From assembly GCA_002359075.1 (NCBI GenBank), contig DEQA01000152.1, forward strand, positions 883 to 9,673: a stretch of DNA of 8,791 nucleotides, read 5' to 3'. Shown piece by piece: positions 6,076 to 8,791 of this stretch; the first letter of the stretch is position 1, and the number at the start of each line of letters is the position of its first letter. The notes below the pieces were generated by a model. It had not been told where the DNA came from, ran no database searches, and saw only the letters and a program-made list of their open reading frames with translations. The translations under genes and the position numbers were made by a program. Source of the stretch: Planococcaceae bacterium UBA3378 (GTDB lineage: Bacteria > Bacillota > Bacilli > Bacillales_A > Planococcaceae).

Positions 6076-7203
6076 CTATTTAGCGATAACGGCTTTTAAA
6101 ATATTTACTGCTTCATCTATTTCTTCTTTTGCTACGGTTAATGGCGGAAGGAGACGGATGACATACGGCCCTGCCGCAACTGTCAGCAAGCCTGCTGCAT
6201 CTAAAGCAGCTACATAAGGGGCGACCTCTTCTCCCCAGCCAATACCAAGCATTAAACCTTTACCGCTTACCTTTACATGTGGTAATGCTTCTTTTAGCTT
6301 ATTGATGAAATATACTGATTTTTCTTGTACCTCTTGCAGGAATTCATCTTTGAATACTTCTCCAAGAACAGCCTGGGCCACTGCCACCCCTAATGGATTA
6401 CCGCCAAAAGTAGTACCGTGCGTACCTGCACTGAATGTGTCAAACAATTCTGCTGTCCCTAAAATTCCACCGATTGGGAATCCACCGCCAAGCCCTTTTG
6501 CCATTGATACGATATCCGGTTTTAATATTGTCTGCTCAAATGCAAACCGTGTACCTGTACGCCCAATTCCTGTCTGGACTTCGTCTACGATCAATAAGAT
6601 ATCTGTTGACTGATGGATATTATGGATTGCTTCTGCAAATTCTTCCGTGACGGGATTGACACCGCCTTCCCCTTGGATAAGCTCAAGCATGATGGCTGCT
6701 GTTTCGCCGTCGACTGCTGCCTTTAATGCTTCCACATCATTAAACGGCAACGTAACAAACTCGCTTACGAGCGGACCGAAACCATTGCGTACCTTATCTT
6801 GGCCTGTTGCACTCATAGCTCCGAATGTACGTCCATGGAAAGATTGCTGGAAGACAATGATTTTATGTTTTCCGGTATGTTTCCGTGCTAGTTTAATTGC
6901 TGCCTCATTCGCTTCGGCCCCACTGTTACAAAAGAATGCATGGGATAGATGGAGGTCTTCCACCAATGTTTCAGCAAGCTTTTCCTGACCGGGACTTTGA
7001 AATAAGTTACTAATATGCCATAGCTTCTCGCTTTGTTCCTGAATAGCTTTTACAAGGATAGGATGCGCATGCCCTAAAGCACAGACGGCAATTCCGCTTG
7101 TAAAATCCAAATAACGCTTGCCTGTTGAATCATATACCTCGGTCCCTTTCCCCTTTACAATGGCAATTGGTCGTCTTGCATAGTTTTGAAATAATGCACC
7201 CAT
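6076..7203 (-). CDS. argD: Acetylornithine aminotransferase
   Basis: Cytoplasmic PLP enzyme of fold type I, class III. It converts N-acetylglutamate semialdehyde plus glutamate to N-acetylornithine plus 2-oxoglutarate; some members also act in lysine synthesis. Visible motifs (375-residue numbering): SGIAVCALGHAHP near the N-terminus, FCNSGAEANEAAIKLAR around the cofactor-phosphate site, VDEVQTGIGRTG with Asp207 that contacts the PLP ring nitrogen, and SMAKGLGGGFPIGG with Lys236 for the Schiff base. Length is normal for ArgD. Start choice: ATG at 7203 gives MGALFQNYARRP, which fits the usual ArgD N-terminus. An in-frame GTG at 7215, directly after the argB stop, would add four residues; its AAGAAGGG site is close (about 4 bases), so it cannot be excluded. 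Last gene before the terminator in the leftward arginine cluster. Confidence 0.95.
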   Translation of the reverse strand: MGALFQNYARRPIAIVKGKGTEVYDSTGKRYLDFTSGIAVCALGHAHPILVKAIQEQSEKLWHISNLFQSPGQEKLAETLVEDLHLSHAFFCNSGAEANEAAIKLARKHTGKHKIIVFQQSFHGRTFGAMSATGQDKVRNGFGPLVSEFVTLPFNDVEALKAAVDGETAAIMLELIQGEGGVNPVTEEFAEAIHNIHQSTDILLIVDEVQTGIGRTGTRFAFEQTILKPDIVSMAKGLGGGFPIGGILGTAELFDTFSAGTHGTTFGGNPLGVAVAQAVLGEVFKDEFLQEVQEKSVYFINKLKEALPHVKVSGKGLMLGIGWGEEVAPYVAALDAAGLLTVAAGPYVIRLLPPLTVAKEEIDEAVNILKAVIAK

Positions 7204-7215
7204 TATTCTCTTCAC

Positions 7216-7983
7216 TTACCCTTCTTCTTTAATTATCGTTCCCTGCAATGTATCGTTCACAATTTGTACAGTTGGAATGCCCGCATGCAGACAAGCGACG
7301 GCTCCCTGTACCTTCGGAATCATCCCTCCGTAAATGTGACCTTCTTCTATCCAACCTGCAATATCTGTTTCAGTTACGGCTGTCTGATATTCATCATTGA
7401 TCCGGATGCCCGCTACGTCTGTTACAAGCAGCAAGCTTTCTGCTTGAACAGCCAAAGCGATTTCGCTTGCGACCGTATCCCCGTTGATATTTAGCGCTTG
7501 CCCTTCTTTTGTCGTCCCTATACAGGCAACTACCGGTACAATCCCTGCTGCTGTTAATGTAGTAAGCAGCTGAGTATTTACATTCACGACTTCCCCGACC
7601 AATCCATAAACATCCCGGTCTAAATATGTACTTTCTAATAGTGCTGCATCAAAGCCGCTTAATCCAATTGCCGGTATGCCTGCTGCATTTAATTGTTGAA
7701 CAAGTGCCGGGTTAACTTTACCGATTAATGTAAATTGTACAATATCTATCATTTCTTCACTAGTGACACGCAGCCCATTTACAGTATAGGACTCTATCTT
7801 TTCTTTTTTCAGTGCCCGATTAATGGCCGGACCGCCGCCATGAGTAATAATGACTTCATACCCTTCGCTCTGAAGTGCCTTGAAATTGCGAAAGAAGGCT
7901 TCATTCAAGCCTTCTAACGCACTACCTCCAAGCTTCACTACTATTTTACGAGCGGTATGATGCGTTGATTTGGACATAGTCAT
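7216..7983 (-). CDS. argB: Acetylglutamate kinase
   Basis: Amino-acid kinase that phosphorylates N-acetyl-L-glutamate with ATP to N-acetylglutamyl phosphate, the second step of ornithine synthesis; cytoplasmic. Visible motifs in 255 residues: VVKLGGSA with Lys17, THGGGP (47-52), NGLRVTSEEM (69-78) for substrate, the GLSGFDAALLE segment, NINGDTVASE (165-174) and GGMIPKV (219-225) with Lys224. The length is that of the short form, without the extra N-terminal helix that marks the arginine-inhibited hexameric enzymes, so strong feedback inhibition by arginine is less likely (family inference). ATG at 7983 lies inside the end of argJ (38-base overlap), after a GGGGGTG site 11 bases upstream. A second ATG at 7977 is possible. 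The stop codon abuts the GTG start option of argD. Confidence 0.96.
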   Translation of the reverse strand: MTMSKSTHHTARKIVVKLGGSALEGLNEAFFRNFKALQSEGYEVIITHGGGPAINRALKKEKIESYTVNGLRVTSEEMIDIVQFTLIGKVNPALVQQLNAAGIPAIGLSGFDAALLESTYLDRDVYGLVGEVVNVNTQLLTTLTAAGIVPVVACIGTTKEGQALNINGDTVASEIALAVQAESLLLVTDVAGIRINDEYQTAVTETDIAGWIEEGHIYGGMIPKVQGAVACLHAGIPTVQIVNDTLQGTIIKEEG

Positions 7984-8791
7984 ATGTTAAATCGCACCCC
8001 CATGCAAATCCGTGCCCTGCTCCTACCCCCAGCGACACGTCAATCTTGACTTCTTCCTGCTTCAAAATTTCAATGAGCTCCTCTTCCGAAAAAGAAACGG
8101 GCTCCCCATTTTCCACCATCGTAGTCCCGCCGATTTTGATCGTAATGCGATAGGGATCTACTGTTGCCCCGCTGTATCCTACCGCTGCAATAATACGTCC
8201 CCAGTTGGCATCACAGCCAAAAACAGCTGTCTTCACTAATGGAGATCCTACAACTGTCTTGGCGATTTTGCGTGCTTCTTCATCAGAAACCGCGCCTTCC
8301 ACCTCTACCTCAATCAGCTTTGTTGCTCCTTCTCCGTCACGGGCAATCGATTTTGCCAAGTCTTCCGCTACTAGCCGCAGTGCTGAATAAAAGCTTTCCC
8401 AGTCAGGATGTGCCGGTGTCAGCGTCTCATTTCCAGCCAATCCGTTTGCCATTACGATCACCATATCATTTGTCGATGTATCACCATCTACAGTAATCGC
8501 ATTGAAGGTTATATTGGTAATCGCGGATAATGCCTGTTGAAGATCTGCTGATTCAATAGCAGCGTCTGTTGTGATAAAACCAAGCATTGTCGCCATATTC
8601 GGCTCGATCATACCTGACCCTTTTGCTGTTCCTGATATGATTACTTCCTTGCCATCAATGGTTGTTACATACGATATATTTTTCATTACTGTATCTGTTG
8701 TTAAAATAGCTTCCGCAAAGTCGATACCGCTTTCCGGGTCCGCAGTTGGCATTAGCATATCAATTCCCTTTTTCACCGGCTCCATTTTCAT
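7946..8791 (-). CDS. argJ: Bifunctional glutamate N-acetyltransferase / ornithine acetyltransferase, 5'-partial
   Basis: ArgJ moves the acetyl group from N-acetylornithine to glutamate, and in the bifunctional form also makes N-acetylglutamate from acetyl-CoA; cytoplasmic. The precursor cuts itself into alpha and beta chains. The site is visible as GMIEPNMATML: cleavage falls before the Thr at residue 68 of this fragment, which becomes the nucleophile of the beta chain. The C-terminus is complete and typical (YDYVQINASYRS). Upstream of the cut only the end of the alpha chain is present. Family members have about 400-410 residues, so roughly 125-130 N-terminal residues lie beyond the window. 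The ATG at the last base is not the real start. Whether it is mono- or bifunctional cannot be read from this fragment. It overlaps argB by 38 bases, which implies one transcript. argC probably lies upstream, off the window. Confidence 0.95.
   Translation of the reverse strand: MKMEPVKKGIDMLMPTADPESGIDFAEAILTTDTVMKNISYVTTIDGKEVIISGTAKGSGMIEPNMATMLGFITTDAAIESADLQQALSAITNITFNAITVDGDTSTNDMVIVMANGLAGNETLTPAHPDWESFYSALRLVAEDLAKSIARDGEGATKLIEVEVEGAVSDEEARKIAKTVVGSPLVKTAVFGCDANWGRIIAAVGYSGATVDPYRITIKIGGTTMVENGEPVSFSEEELIEILKQEEVKIDVSLGVGAGHGFAWGCDLTYDYVQINASYRS

Noticed and set aside
8789..8791. ATG at the right edge as the start of argJ
   Set aside because: The protein there is already at the end of the ArgJ alpha chain, just before the ATML cleavage site. 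About 125-130 residues are missing, so the gene continues past the window.

Overview
The window looks like an ordinary core-chromosome segment of a Gram-positive Bacillota. Base composition is moderate to low GC. It has strong AGGAGG ribosome-binding sites, a tyrosine T-box leader, a PonA-like class A penicillin-binding protein with an FN3 module, and an argJ-argB-argD cluster. The protein style (for example the argD N-terminus and a membrane-anchored PstS-like protein) suggests Bacillales, possibly a Planococcaceae/Caryophanaceae genus such as Lysinibacillus or Solibacillus. The genus is a guess from memory, not a database result.

Layout, left to right. Bases 1-1100 (minus) hold a PstS-like substrate-binding protein that is cut at its C-terminus by the window edge; it is anchored by three predicted membrane helices. 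A strong hairpin terminator (1134-1172) follows tyrS. tyrS (1181-2452, minus) encodes tyrosyl-tRNA synthetase. Its roughly 450-nt leader (2453-2903) contains a T-box riboswitch with a UAC specifier, an intrinsic terminator, and then 223 nt with an extra long hairpin. A sigma-A-type promoter for this leader stands back to back with the promoter of a divergent class A PBP gene (2997-5924, plus). That gene converges on the arginine cluster across a large two-way hairpin terminator (6029-6075). The arginine cluster runs leftward: argJ (7946-8791, 5' end missing), argB (7216-7983) and argD (6076-7203, or up to 7215).

How the genes work together. ArgJ, ArgB and ArgD carry out acetyl-recycling ornithine synthesis from glutamate: ArgJ makes N-acetylglutamate and later releases ornithine, ArgB phosphorylates N-acetylglutamate, and ArgD transaminates N-acetylglutamate semialdehyde. 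The missing reductase ArgC probably lies just beyond the right edge. tyrS is controlled by uncharged tRNA-Tyr. The PBP polymerises and cross-links peptidoglycan and has no evident functional tie to tyrS beyond a shared promoter region.

No mobile element, CRISPR array, tRNA, rRNA or clearly new system was seen. The points most worth checking are the three-helix-anchored PstS-like protein without a lipobox or a clear promoter, the extra hairpin between the T-box terminator and tyrS, and the tightly packed divergent promoters.
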